Assembly: GCA_040261275.1 (NCBI GenBank)
Contig: JBDQOI010000003.1
Location: 1 to 64,000 of the forward strand
DNA from: UBA8752 sp040261275
GTDB lineage: Bacteria > Bacteroidota > Bacteroidia > Flavobacteriales_D > Sanyastnellaceae
Direction of reading: 5' to 3'
DNA length: 64,000 nt
Both the position numbers and the translations under genes were made by a program. The notes under the pieces are model-generated. The model saw only the letters and a list, made by a program, of their open reading frames with translations. It did no database searches and was not told the DNA's origin. This document shows positions 1-8,878 of this stretch, one piece after another. Numbering within the stretch: the first letter of the stretch is position 1; each line of letters starts with the position of its first letter.

Positions 1-717
1 GATCCCGCCTGCGTTCGTGGAAATCGCACCGGCGTTGGTGCTGATGTCACCGGCATTGGTGCTGATGTCACCTGCATTCGTGGAAATCGCACCGGCGTTG
101 GTGCTGATGTCACCGGCATTGGTGCTGATGTCGCCTGCATTCGTGGAAATCGCACCGGCGTTGGTACCGATGCCCGTTTCGTTCGTGGCAATGGCCCCCG
201 TGTTGGTGGCAATCAGTCCGGCGAGGTTGGACAGGTCGGTTGCCAAACCCGCATCACCTGATGCGCGGTCGGCGATTTCCTGGGCCAAGACAACAGCCAA
301 GCTGTCTGCCGTTCCTTCGGGCGCATTGGCTGCGAACAACGCAACCGGGACAGCGGTAACCGCTATCGAGCCGAAGGAGGCGAACCCGCCACCACTGTTG
401 ACCTCCACTTCGAAGGAATAACCTCCGGAAGACCAGTCGATGGCCGCCAGGTCTCCTGCACCGGCAACACTGCCTATGGTGAGGTTGATCAGGCCGAACT
501 CATCCGTGAGGATGGCGGAGTGAGTCTCCGTCCACACTGCAGAGGATGCAGCATCAAGGAGAGTAAAGCGAACGTCCAGCGTAGCATTCTCTAAGGCGTC
601 GCCACCCGCGTCGCGGGCTACGGCCTGGTATGCTATCCCGTAGTTTTGTTGGGCTTGAAGGCCAAAGGTGGCTGCCAACAGGAAAGTGGACAATAGAATT
701 GAGCGAATCAGTTTCAT
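1..717 (-). CDS. Secreted heptad-repeat (ISTNAGx) stalk protein, C-terminus beyond window
   Basis: The reading frame opens at ATG 717 and runs off the left edge without a stop (239 codons visible). It begins with a signal peptide (MKLIRSILLSTFLLAATFG, cleavage near AQA/Q). Residues about 25-140 resemble the beta-sandwich N-terminal module seen in Bacteroidota tail-fibre or adhesin-like proteins (NYGIAYQAVARDAGGDALENAT). After about residue 150 it becomes a run of seven-residue repeats of the type [AD]ISTNAG, as in trimeric coiled-coil stalks. Such proteins often end in a head or chaperone domain, which is not visible here. It diverges from the DUF4286 gene. Secreted and structural role is inferred. 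Confidence 0.75.
   Translation of the reverse strand, partial: MKLIRSILLSTFLLAATFGLQAQQNYGIAYQAVARDAGGDALENATLDVRFTLLDAASSAVWTETHSAILTDEFGLINLTIGSVAGAGDLAAIDWSSGGYSFEVEVNSGGGFASFGSIAVTAVPVALFAANAPEGTADSLAVVLAQEIADRASGDAGLATDLSNLAGLIATNTGAIATNETGIGTNAGAISTNAGDISTNAGDISTNAGAISTNAGDISTNAGDISTNAGAISTNAGGI
17..163. repeat. 63-bp tandem repeat made of three 21-bp subunits
   Basis: Units start at 17 and 80, with a third partial unit at 143. Each 63-bp unit holds three 21-bp subunits beginning GTGGAAATC or GTGCTGATG. The two full copies are nearly identical; the array degenerates after 163 and continues past base 1. On the minus strand it encodes the ISTNAG heptads, so it is a coding minisatellite rather than an intergenic array. 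Confidence 0.85.
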
Positions 718-828
718 CTCGGTTAAGATTTCTCGAAGCATGAAGATAGGAAGAAATTTCGATAAAAACCCAATTTCTATCGTCCAAACTAAATTTTTTT
801 CTTTCCGAATCGTGTAATCCCTCGAAAT

Positions 829-1164
829 ATGCCCGAAACACACCTTATATATAATGTGACCATATCCGTCGATCCTGAAGTGCATTCCGATTGGATTACA
901 TGGATGCTTGACGAGCATTTACGTGATATGCTTGGAACAGGTTGTTTTCTCGGTTTCACCTTTTCACAGCTCCATACGGATCACCAAACTGGTCCCACTT
1001 ATACCGCCCAATATGAACTCGCCAGCCAAACGGATTTTGACCGGTATGAACAACAGTTTGCACCCAAGATGCGAGAGGAGGGCAAGAGGAAGTTTGGTGA
1101 GAAAGCCCTGGCATTCCGCACCACGATGTCCGTCATCGCGAAAGGCCAATTGCGGGACCAATGA
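829..1164 (+). CDS. DUF4286 family protein
   Basis: A 111-residue soluble protein recognised as the DUF4286 family (ferredoxin-like alpha/beta fold; residues such as YNVTISVDPEVHSDWITWM near the start). Function is unknown. Its stop overlaps the start of rsmA in an ATGA arrangement, so the two are translationally coupled; in Bacteroidota genomes I associate this family with that neighbourhood. The upstream 110 bases are AT-rich and carry the promoters for this gene and the divergent repeat protein, but I see no perfect -7 element. Confidence 0.8.
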   Translation: MPETHLIYNVTISVDPEVHSDWITWMLDEHLRDMLGTGCFLGFTFSQLHTDHQTGPTYTAQYELASQTDFDRYEQQFAPKMREEGKRKFGEKALAFRTTMSVIAKGQLRDQ

Positions 1165-1967
1165 GTCGGGGGAAGCGCTTTCACGACCAAGGAGTACAAG
1201 CCAAGAAGGGACTGGGTCAACACTTCCTCAAGGACCCCTCCATTTCGGCAAAGATTGCAGGGTTGCTGCCGAATCTGAGCGGAGACTCCATTCTCGAAGT
1301 AGGCCCCGGCACCGGCTCACTGACCCAACCCCTCATCACGCGCTTTGGGCACCGCGTCCACGTTGTGGAAATCGATCGTGAATCCGTCGCCTTCCTTGAG
1401 GCCTCTGCATGGATCTCCAATGACCGCATCCACCAAGCGGACCTGTTGCGAAGCACCCCAGAAGACCTGGGAATGACCGGTCCTTTCGCGCTGGTCGGTA
1501 ATTTTCCCTACAACATCAGCAGCCAAATTCTCTTCCGCGCCCTCGATTGGAAGGACCAGGTCAACACCTGCGTGGGCATGTTCCAGAAGGAAGTCGCTGA
1601 ACGTGTCTGTTCCAGCCATGGTACCAAGACTTACGGGATTCTCTCCGTGCTCCTGCAGACGTATTTCCGATGCGAATACTGCTTCACGGTAGGTCCCGGT
1701 GCGTTCATACCCCCTCCCAATGTGGACTCGGGCGTCATCTGCTTGGTTCGAACGTCCGAAAACGACCCTCCGGGCATCGCCTACGAATCCCTGCGCAAAC
1801 TGGTAAAAGCCGCCTTCGGTCAACGGAGGAAAACCTTGCGGAACGCATTGCGGGCTGGCGGCTATGACATATCTACCCTCCCGGAAGAGTGGGCAGGGAA
1901 AAGGGCCGAACAATTGCCGCCGTCAGCTTTTGCTGAACTCACCCGGGTTGTGATGCCTGCTCACTGA
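1161..1967 (+). CDS. rsmA: 16S rRNA (adenine(1518)-N6/adenine(1519)-N6)-dimethyltransferase RsmA (KsgA)
   Basis: Dimethylates the two adjacent adenines in the 3' terminal helix of 16S rRNA using S-adenosylmethionine, a late 30S maturation step. The 268 residues fit the family length. Visible motifs are KKGLGQHFLKD near the N-terminus, the SAM-binding LEVGPGTGSL near residues 45-55, the acidic VVEIDRE, and the catalytic NFPYNIS at about 114-120. The C-terminal FGQRRKTLRNAL helix is typical. Start ATG overlaps the preceding DUF4286 stop by four bases. Confidence 0.97.
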   Translation: MSRGKRFHDQGVQAKKGLGQHFLKDPSISAKIAGLLPNLSGDSILEVGPGTGSLTQPLITRFGHRVHVVEIDRESVAFLEASAWISNDRIHQADLLRSTPEDLGMTGPFALVGNFPYNISSQILFRALDWKDQVNTCVGMFQKEVAERVCSSHGTKTYGILSVLLQTYFRCEYCFTVGPGAFIPPPNVDSGVICLVRTSENDPPGIAYESLRKLVKAAFGQRRKTLRNALRAGGYDISTLPEEWAGKRAEQLPPSAFAELTRVVMPAH

Positions 1968-2305
1968 ATCGGCGCCTCTTTCAAGACACCTGCCTCACCC
2001 TCGTCCCACCAGTGCAACATCCAAGCATTGGGGACCACAGGAAGCGCTCTTCACCCACGGGAAACTCGGCTGAGCATCCCACGAACCACCGCATCCAACC
2101 AAGGACGAATTCAAGTTTCCTGCACCCGGATACCGGGGACTGCCGTCCAGCCCGTCCCAGGTCTTGACTGCACCCCGCAAGGGCAGCGCTGCAGAAACAG
2201 CATCACGCCGTTTCATGCACTCCTACAAAACTCCCGCACAGGCAGCAGCCCATTCCTACCGGGAAAGGTGGCCATCCTTCGTATCTTGCAGTGAAGCTCT
2301 CTGCA
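1968..2305. other. Intergenic stretch without a supported gene
   Basis: About 340 bases between rsmA and fbp. Short open frames exist on both strands but their translations are low-complexity and unlike proteins. No tRNA-like T-loop and no strong terminator hairpin are seen. The 3' end contains a TATCTTGC promoter-like element for fbp. Confidence 0.5.
2282..2289 (+). promoter_or_regulatory. Putative -7 element of fbp
   Basis: TATCTTGC, one of the TAnnTTTG-like variants seen in this window. It ends 16 bases before ATG 2306 and would place the transcript start inside or after the alternative GTG at 2291, which favours the ATG. Confidence 0.4.
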
Positions 2306-3337
2306 ATGAACGGAGCGAACACGCTACAAGAATTCGTTGTGGCGCGCCAGGCTGAATTTGCCGGCGCCACAGGTGACCTGTCACGGTTGCTGACCGATAT
2401 CGGTACAGCCGCCAAGATGGTCAACCGGCACATTAACCGTGCCGGATTGTCGGGCATATTGGGTGCCCATCAGTCGAATGGCAACGGCTCCACCAACGTA
2501 CAGGGCGAGGCCCAACAGAAGCTCGACGTCTACGCCGATGACACCTTCACGCGCGTTTTACAGTCCTGCCTGAAAGTGGGCGGAATCGTCTCGGAAGAAC
2601 AACCCGGCATCATCCATGTCGACCACTCGGAACGCGGCGAAGGCAGGGGCTATGGCAAATACGTCGTGTGCATCGACCCCTTGGACGGCTCGTCCAACAT
2701 CGACGTCAACATCAGTGTGGGCACCATATTCGGCATCCACCGCAGGCGTTCCCCTTTGACAGAGCCGGCCACCCCTGAGGACTTCCTGCAACCTGCCAAG
2801 GACCTCGTGGCTGCGGGCTATGTCCTCTATGGCAGCTCCACGATGCTGGTGTATTCCACCGGGTGCGGCGTCCACGGATTCACTTACGACCCCTCCATCG
2901 GCGAGTTCTTCCTGTCCCACCCCGACATGAAGTTTCCCGATGAGGTCAAGGTGTACAGCATCAATGATTCCTACATCAACCGCGCCGTTCCCGGAGTCAA
3001 GGACTACATCAAAGCCTGCCGCGCAGAAGGGCTCACCGCCCGATATACCGGCGCATTGGTGGCGGATTTCCACCGCAACCTCATCCAAGGCGGAGTCTAC
3101 ATGTACCCGGGCACGGTCGCCAAGCCAGGCGGAAAGCTCCGCATGCTCTACGAAGCTCAGCCATTGGCTTTTCTGGCCCACCAGGCCGGTGGTATTACCC
3201 GCTGCCACCACCACGACCTGCTGCACGTCCAGCCCACGGACCTCCATCAGCGCACCCCGCTTTTCACCGGTCATGGCGGTGCCATGGCCAAGTTGAAGGC
3301 GGCTATGGAAGCTGCTTCGGAAAAGCAGACCGTCTGA
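2306..3337 (+). CDS. fbp: Class I fructose-1,6-bisphosphatase
   Basis: Hydrolyses fructose 1,6-bisphosphate to fructose 6-phosphate in gluconeogenesis; cytoplasmic and metal dependent. Family hallmarks are the metal-binding CIDPLDGSSNIDVNISVGTIF region, the YGSSTMLVYSTG segment, and the substrate-binding GKLRMLYEAQPLAFLAHQAGG near the C-terminus. Length about 343 residues, as usual. A GTG at 2291 would add five residues (MKLSA); ATG 2306 is preferred because a promoter-like element lies just before it. Monocistronic. Confidence 0.95.
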   Translation: MNGANTLQEFVVARQAEFAGATGDLSRLLTDIGTAAKMVNRHINRAGLSGILGAHQSNGNGSTNVQGEAQQKLDVYADDTFTRVLQSCLKVGGIVSEEQPGIIHVDHSERGEGRGYGKYVVCIDPLDGSSNIDVNISVGTIFGIHRRRSPLTEPATPEDFLQPAKDLVAAGYVLYGSSTMLVYSTGCGVHGFTYDPSIGEFFLSHPDMKFPDEVKVYSINDSYINRAVPGVKDYIKACRAEGLTARYTGALVADFHRNLIQGGVYMYPGTVAKPGGKLRMLYEAQPLAFLAHQAGGITRCHHHDLLHVQPTDLHQRTPLFTGHGGAMAKLKAAMEAASEKQTV

Positions 3338-3398
3338 GTCCTCATCCCTACTTCCAGAATCCACATGATGTCGTAGGCTTGCACTGCAAATCCGAGTC

Positions 3399-5369
3399 AT
3401 GTCCTCGCGCTTCCTCTTCAGCCTGACCCTCCTTATGGGTCCCCTTTTCCTTCACAGCCAAGACACCCTCATCATCCCCGAGGTGTTGGTACAATCCGGA
3501 TTCGCCGAAGACCCCGCATCCGCGCCGCGCAACCTGTTGACCTTGGACTCGGAGATGCTCCAAGCAGCCAGCCAACCCGCACTCGATGGAATACTGGAAA
3601 CCGTTCCAGGAATGGATGCCCGGCAGCGCGGCGTATTCGGCGCACAGACGGATTTGAGCCTCCGGGGCGGCACCTTCGAACAAGTCGCCCTTTGGGTAGA
3701 TGGAATGCGTTGGAGTGCTCCCCACACGGGACACCACTTGCTCAACCTTCCCATCGACCCCGAAGATCTCCAGCGGTTGCGTGTTGTTCGCGGTGGCAGT
3801 GGCTCATTGGGCAGCGGCGGAGTCACCGGAGGAATCATCATCGATGCCGGGCCGGCCGATTCCGATGGGATCGAAGCCACCATCGAATCCGGCTCCTTTG
3901 CTTGGACGCGTGCTCGCCTCCGCGCCGATTGGGGAACCACCTCTGTCCGGCACCGGATCAGCGTCAGCCGCACGACAACACAAGGGTTCAGGGACAACAC
4001 CGACCTCCTCATGCACAGGCTGAGGTATTCCGGCCGGGCAACCAACGACTGGGGCACTTGGAATGTGCGACTGGGCAGGCTCGGGTCGGCCTTTGGGGCC
4101 CAGGACTTCTACACCGCCAATTTTCCCCGTCAGTATGAAGAAGTGGGCCTTTGGCAAGGACAATTGACCTGGAACAAGGTTGCGGGCAGCTGGAACCTGG
4201 ATGCAGGCGTGCAAATGCGCCACCACAGAGATCGCTTCGAGCTCTTTCGGGAGGGTGACGGCTACTACGTGCCCGACTCGACGGGAATGCTCGTCTCCGA
4301 GGAAGGGGCTGCGCCCTCTTGGTACGCAGGTGCGAATCTTCACCAGTCCAACACCCGCGGGATCCGAATCAGTGCTCGCCACCCCACAGCATGGGGCGAG
4401 ACTTTGTTCTCCCTCGACGCACGGCGCGAAGGCATCATCAGCAACCGACTGGGCACGGCCGAAGGTGGACGCACCGGCGACAGCACCTTTGTTCTGGGGG
4501 ACCGCAGAACACACATGGAGCTGACCGCGGGACAACGGCTTCGCCTTGGACGTTTCACCGCCAGTGCCCTGGCCAACTGGACCCTTAATTCCGCGGCTGA
4601 TGGTCCCCGGTTCACTCCCGAGGCCTCCTTGACCTTCCGAATGGACGATGAAGGCGACGCAGTGGCATTCGCCTCGGCCCGTCGCTCCGTGCGCATGCCC
4701 TCGTTCACCGATCTGTACTACACCGTCGGTGGTGCCCAAGGCAGCGAGGACCTGCTGCCGGAAGAGGCCGATCACCTCGAATTCGGTTACCGCCTCACCA
4801 CCGATTTGAACGACGCACACAAACTCGTTCTCTCACAGCATCTCTTCCATCGCTGGGGCCGAAACCTCATCGATTGGGTTCGATTCAACGGTTCGTCCAT
4901 CACCGAGGCCACCAATCTGCGCGCCGTGCATTTCACAGGGCAAGAATTCACCTTGTCCGCCCGCGCCTTGACACCGCAGGAGAAACTGCGCCATTTCACA
5001 CTGGGACTTTCCCTGCTCGAGGCAGACGAATCCAGCAGTGGATTCGAGAGCAACTACGTTCTGGACATCCTCGGCACCAAGTTGGACGCCATCCTTGGCT
5101 TGCGCCTCTCCGAGGAATTCCTGCTGGACGTGCGGTCGAGCCTTCAAGACCGCAAGGGCGGATACTACGACCCCGTTGTCGGCCGGGAAATAGAATTCGA
5201 ACCTGTGCACCTCGTGGGCACCACCTTGCATTGGTCTTCGGAGTCAATGCCTGTGAACTTCCACCTCCGCATAGACAACCTGCTGGACGCCCAGTTCGCC
5301 GACATCGGCAACGTGGACCAACCCGGACGTTGGATCCGGGGTGGCTTCACTTGGTCCATGGACCGCTGA
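3399..5369 (+). CDS. TonB-dependent outer-membrane receptor (BtuB/siderophore-receptor type)
   Basis: Signal peptide MSSRFLFSLTLLMGPLFLHS, then a plug domain (VLVQSGFAEDPASAPRNLLTLDSEML; TVPGMDARQRGVFGAQTDLSLRGG; VDGMRWSAPHTGHHLLNLP) and a 22-strand type barrel to the C-terminus, which ends in an aromatic-rich strand (GRWIRGGFTWSMDR). At 656 residues it lacks the carboxypeptidase-like N-terminal extension of the other two receptors in the window. It would import a ligand across the outer membrane using TonB; the ligand cannot be told from sequence. A TAGGCTTG element lies 17 bases before the start. Convergent with mfd, eight bases apart. Confidence 0.9.
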   Translation: MSSRFLFSLTLLMGPLFLHSQDTLIIPEVLVQSGFAEDPASAPRNLLTLDSEMLQAASQPALDGILETVPGMDARQRGVFGAQTDLSLRGGTFEQVALWVDGMRWSAPHTGHHLLNLPIDPEDLQRLRVVRGGSGSLGSGGVTGGIIIDAGPADSDGIEATIESGSFAWTRARLRADWGTTSVRHRISVSRTTTQGFRDNTDLLMHRLRYSGRATNDWGTWNVRLGRLGSAFGAQDFYTANFPRQYEEVGLWQGQLTWNKVAGSWNLDAGVQMRHHRDRFELFREGDGYYVPDSTGMLVSEEGAAPSWYAGANLHQSNTRGIRISARHPTAWGETLFSLDARREGIISNRLGTAEGGRTGDSTFVLGDRRTHMELTAGQRLRLGRFTASALANWTLNSAADGPRFTPEASLTFRMDDEGDAVAFASARRSVRMPSFTDLYYTVGGAQGSEDLLPEEADHLEFGYRLTTDLNDAHKLVLSQHLFHRWGRNLIDWVRFNGSSITEATNLRAVHFTGQEFTLSARALTPQEKLRHFTLGLSLLEADESSSGFESNYVLDILGTKLDAILGLRLSEEFLLDVRSSLQDRKGGYYDPVVGREIEFEPVHLVGTTLHWSSESMPVNFHLRIDNLLDAQFADIGNVDQPGRWIRGGFTWSMDR

Positions 5370-5377
5370 TGCAGGTC

Positions 5378-8300
5378 TCAATCTAGGGGCGAGTCCCCGC
5401 CCACCGTTTCTGATTTCGGCTTCGCCGGAACGGAGGTGCCGCTCAAACGGCGCAATATCGCCATGGCGGATTCGAGGTTCTCCACGGGCTCCACGCGCAG
5501 GCGAAGGGCACCGTTGCGTTGGTACATCTGTACACCGCGCGGATGGGACTGCATGAAATCCAAGACGCGCTGGAACCGCACTCCCTTGTAGTAATCGCTG
5601 CCTTCCTCATCGTGAAACACACCGATGAGCTTCCCTCCTTTGAGCACCAACTTGCCAAACCCCACCACCTGCGCCATCCAGCGTAAACGGATCGTCTCGA
5701 GCAGATCCTCAGCCTCTTGGGGCAACGGGCCAAAACGATCGAGCAGACGGGCCTCATAGGCCTGCAACCCCTCCTCGTCCGCCATCTCGTCCAGCTCGCG
5801 GTACAGGGCGATCCGCTCGGCAATGTCGGAGATGTAATGGTCGGGCAGCATCAGCGCGAGGTCCGTCTCGAGCACCGTTTCCTCCACATAGTGCTCGCGG
5901 GAATCGGCCTCCTCCTGTGCCAATTCTGCAAACTCCTCATCCTTGAGCTCGCGGATGGCCTCGGTCAGGATCTTCTGGTACATCTCGAAGCCGATATCCG
6001 TGATGAAGCCGCTCTGTTCGCCGCCCAGCAAATTGCCGGCACCGCGAATGTCGAGGTCGCGCATGGCGATGTTCATGCCGCTGCCCAGCTCGCTGAACTG
6101 CTCCATGGCCTGCAAACGCTTGCGCGACTCGGTGGGCAAGGCGTGCAACGGCGGGGCCAGGAGGAAACAGAAAGCCCGCTTGTTCGAGCGGCCCACGCGA
6201 CCGCGCAACTGGTGCAGGTCACTGAGTCCGAAAGTGTGCGCCTCATTGATCAGGATGGTATTGGCGTTGGAAATGTCGATGCCACTCTCGATGATGGTGG
6301 TGGCCACCAGTACATCGTAGGCACCGTCGATGAAGTCGGACATCACCCGCTCCAGCTGCTCGCCATCCATTTGGCCGTGCCCGATGCCCACGCGCGCATC
6401 CGGAATCAGGCGATTGATCATGCCCGCCACCTCGCGGATGTTGCCCACGCGGTTGTGCACGAAATAGGCCTGGCCACCGCGGGACATCTCATAGGCGATG
6501 GCATCCCGAATCAATTCCTCATTGAAGGAGCCGATTTCAGTTTCCACGGGGTAGCGGTTGGGCGGAGGCGTATTGATGATGCTCAGGTCACGGGCCCCCA
6601 TCAATGAGAACTGCAGCGTCCGCGGGATGGGAGTCGCCGTCAGGGTGAGGCTGTCCACTGTCGCGCGCAAGGTCTTGAGCTTGTCCTTCACCGCCACACC
6701 GAACTTCTGCTCTTCGTCAATGATGAGCAGGCCCAGGTCCTTCCACTTGATGCGCTTGCCCACAATGGCGTGGGTTCCGATGAGGATGTCAATCTCCCCG
6801 GCCTCCAGCGCCTTGACGGTCTCCGTCATCTTCTTGCCCGTCTTGAAACGGTTCACGTAATCCACCTTGACCGGGAAGTCCTTGAGGCGGCGTGAGAAGC
6901 TGCGGAAATGCTGCATCGACAAGATGGTGGTGGGAACGAGCACCGCCACTTGCTTGCCGTCCGTCGCCGCCTTGAAGGCCGCGCGGATGGCGATCTCTGT
7001 CTTGCCAAATCCCACGTCCCCGCATACAAGGCGGTCCATGGGCACCTCCTTCTCCATGTCCTCCTTCACCGCCTCTGTCGCCGTCAACTGATCGGGGGTG
7101 TCCTGGTACATGAAGCTCGCCTCTAGCTCCGTCTGCAAATAAGTGTCTGGCGTGTACGCAAAACCCCGGCTGGCGCGACGCTTGGCGTAGAGTTTGAGCA
7201 GGTCGAAAGCGATTTCCTTGACCCGCTTCTTGGTCTTGCTCTTGGTTGTTGCCCAGCTCGAAGAGCCCAGCTTGTGCACTTTGGGCGCCATGCCCTCCTT
7301 GCCGGTGAACTTGGAGATGCGGTGCAGCGAATGCACACTGACGTAAAGGATGTCACCCCCCTTGTACTTGAGGCGGATGGCTTCCTGCTCCTTCCCGCCC
7401 ACATCGACCTTCTGCAGACCGCTGAACTCACCGATGCCGTGGTCGATGTGCACCACGAAATCGCCCGGCTCAAGGCTCATCAGTTCCTTGATGGTCAGGG
7501 CCTGCTTGTTCTTCTTGAAGCCGTCCTTGAGCCGGAACCGATGGTAGCGCTCGAAAATCTGGTGGTCCGTGTAGACCGCAAGCTTCAGGCCCACATCCAC
7601 GAACCCCTCACTGAGTTCTGCAGGAATGGGCTGGTACTTGACCTCATCCCCCCTGTCGGCAAAGATGTCGTGAAGGCGTTCCAACTGCGTGCCCTGACCC
7701 GCCACGACGAAGGTGGCATAGCCGTCCTCATGCCGGTGCTTCAGATGCTCGGCCAGGAGGTCGAAGTTCTTGTTGAACCCAGGCTGGTCCTTCTGACCAA
7801 AGTCCACAGAGATGCGGTCCGTAAACGAGGAACCACCGCCGAATTCCACCACCCGTTTCGAATCAAGGCCGCGCTCAAAACGAAGGCCCGTGGTATACAA
7901 CTCCCCCGGCCTGAGGGCCTCAGTCTGACCTGTCCTGCGGTCGTAAAAAGCCTGCGCCTTCTCCACCTCCTTGTCGAGCTGATCCACCACACCCCTCACG
8001 TCCCACGCCCAAACGGTGCAATCCTCACCGAGGAAATCGAGGAAGGGCTCTCTTTCCTCCTTGAGCAGCTGGTCGCCCACATCCGGGACGATCACCGCGC
8101 GGTCCATCTTACCCACACTGAGCTGGTCGGATGGGTCGAATTTCCGGATGCCATCAACCTCATCTCCGAAGAGCTCTATGCGATAGGGGTGGTCAAAGGC
8201 AAAACTGAAGATGTCGACAATGCCCCCGCGAATGGCATACTGCCCCGGTTCGTAGACATACTCTACCTTCTCGAAGCCGTAGTCGATGAGAATGTCATCG

Positions 8301-8773
8301 AGGAAGTCCTGGCTGATTCGATCGCCCCGTTGAATGGTGTAGGTGTTGCGCTTGAGCTCCTTCCGGGTGGTCACCTGCTCGGCCACCGCCTCCGGAAAAC
8401 TGACGATGCACACCTTGCCGCGCAGTGCGCTCAACTTGCTCATGACCTCCGCCCGCATCGCCACGTTGGCGTTGTCAGTCCCCTCTTCCTGGTAAGGAAT
8501 CCGAGCACTCCTGGGATAAAACAGCACCTGATGTCCCTCCTCACCGAGGAGGTTCTCCAAGTCGTTCATGAAATAGGCCGCCCGCTCCTTGTCCTCCAGA
8601 AGGAACAAGTGATCTCCCCCATGACGGCGCACCAATTGCGTCGCAAGAAAGGCCCGCGCCGAGCCCACGAGTCCGCGCGCCTCCACCTTGGCACCCCCCC
8701 GCTCCAGCGCATCGGACACTTTTCCCGTCCGGGCATCGTGGTCGTAAAATCCGAGGAGATCTTGCAGGGTCAT
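5378..8773 (-). CDS. mfd: Transcription-repair coupling factor Mfd
   Basis: Removes RNA polymerase stalled at lesions and recruits UvrA; cytoplasmic ATP-driven translocase. 1131 residues with the family's order: UvrB-homology N-terminal module, RNA-polymerase-interacting CarD-like domain (LEPGDFVVHIDHGIGEFSGL), then helicase motifs including Walker A DVGFGKTEIAIRAAF, DEEQ box IIDEEQKFGV, TATPIPRTL, the QLRGRVGR motif VI, and a C-terminal TRCF domain. The open frame continues 90 codons upstream of ATG 8773, but that part runs into the divergent truB promoter and is not Mfd-like, so ATG 8773 was chosen. Confidence 0.97.
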   Translation of the reverse strand: MTLQDLLGFYDHDARTGKVSDALERGGAKVEARGLVGSARAFLATQLVRRHGGDHLFLLEDKERAAYFMNDLENLLGEEGHQVLFYPRSARIPYQEEGTDNANVAMRAEVMSKLSALRGKVCIVSFPEAVAEQVTTRKELKRNTYTIQRGDRISQDFLDDILIDYGFEKVEYVYEPGQYAIRGGIVDIFSFAFDHPYRIELFGDEVDGIRKFDPSDQLSVGKMDRAVIVPDVGDQLLKEEREPFLDFLGEDCTVWAWDVRGVVDQLDKEVEKAQAFYDRRTGQTEALRPGELYTTGLRFERGLDSKRVVEFGGGSSFTDRISVDFGQKDQPGFNKNFDLLAEHLKHRHEDGYATFVVAGQGTQLERLHDIFADRGDEVKYQPIPAELSEGFVDVGLKLAVYTDHQIFERYHRFRLKDGFKKNKQALTIKELMSLEPGDFVVHIDHGIGEFSGLQKVDVGGKEQEAIRLKYKGGDILYVSVHSLHRISKFTGKEGMAPKVHKLGSSSWATTKSKTKKRVKEIAFDLLKLYAKRRASRGFAYTPDTYLQTELEASFMYQDTPDQLTATEAVKEDMEKEVPMDRLVCGDVGFGKTEIAIRAAFKAATDGKQVAVLVPTTILSMQHFRSFSRRLKDFPVKVDYVNRFKTGKKMTETVKALEAGEIDILIGTHAIVGKRIKWKDLGLLIIDEEQKFGVAVKDKLKTLRATVDSLTLTATPIPRTLQFSLMGARDLSIINTPPPNRYPVETEIGSFNEELIRDAIAYEMSRGGQAYFVHNRVGNIREVAGMINRLIPDARVGIGHGQMDGEQLERVMSDFIDGAYDVLVATTIIESGIDISNANTILINEAHTFGLSDLHQLRGRVGRSNKRAFCFLLAPPLHALPTESRKRLQAMEQFSELGSGMNIAMRDLDIRGAGNLLGGEQSGFITDIGFEMYQKILTEAIRELKDEEFAELAQEEADSREHYVEETVLETDLALMLPDHYISDIAERIALYRELDEMADEEGLQAYEARLLDRFGPLPQEAEDLLETIRLRWMAQVVGFGKLVLKGGKLIGVFHDEEGSDYYKGVRFQRVLDFMQSHPRGVQMYQRNGALRLRVEPVENLESAMAILRRLSGTSVPAKPKSETVGGDSPLD

Positions 8774-8784
8774 GGCGTGCGGCG

Positions 8785-8792
8785 CGAAGATA
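8785..8792 (-). promoter_or_regulatory. -7 element of mfd
   Basis: TATCTTCG on the minus strand, matching the Bacteroidota TAnnTTTG/TTCG pattern, 11 bases before ATG 8773. It supports the chosen start. Confidence 0.6.
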
Positions 8793-8845
8793 GCTTCACC
8801 CGGTGCCGCCGAGAGACGCGGGGAACGAAGGCAATGCCCGCTCAT

Positions 8846-8874
8846 TTTGGGGAAGCTCCGGTTGTCGACCTTTG
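8846..8874 (+). promoter_or_regulatory. Promoter of truB
   Basis: TTTG at 8846-8849 (-33-like) and GACCTTTG at 8867-8874 (-7-like). The box ends four bases before ATG 8879, which predicts a leaderless or nearly leaderless transcript. Confidence 0.55.
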
Positions 8875-8878
8875 CAAC

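Noticed and set aside
1..205. Repeat array as CRISPR
   Set aside because: No variable spacers; units are contiguous, 21/63 bp and in frame with a protein.
2028..2294. 88-codon frame between rsmA and fbp
   Set aside because: Translation is low complexity, rich in Arg/Pro/Gly, no promoter; likely chance.
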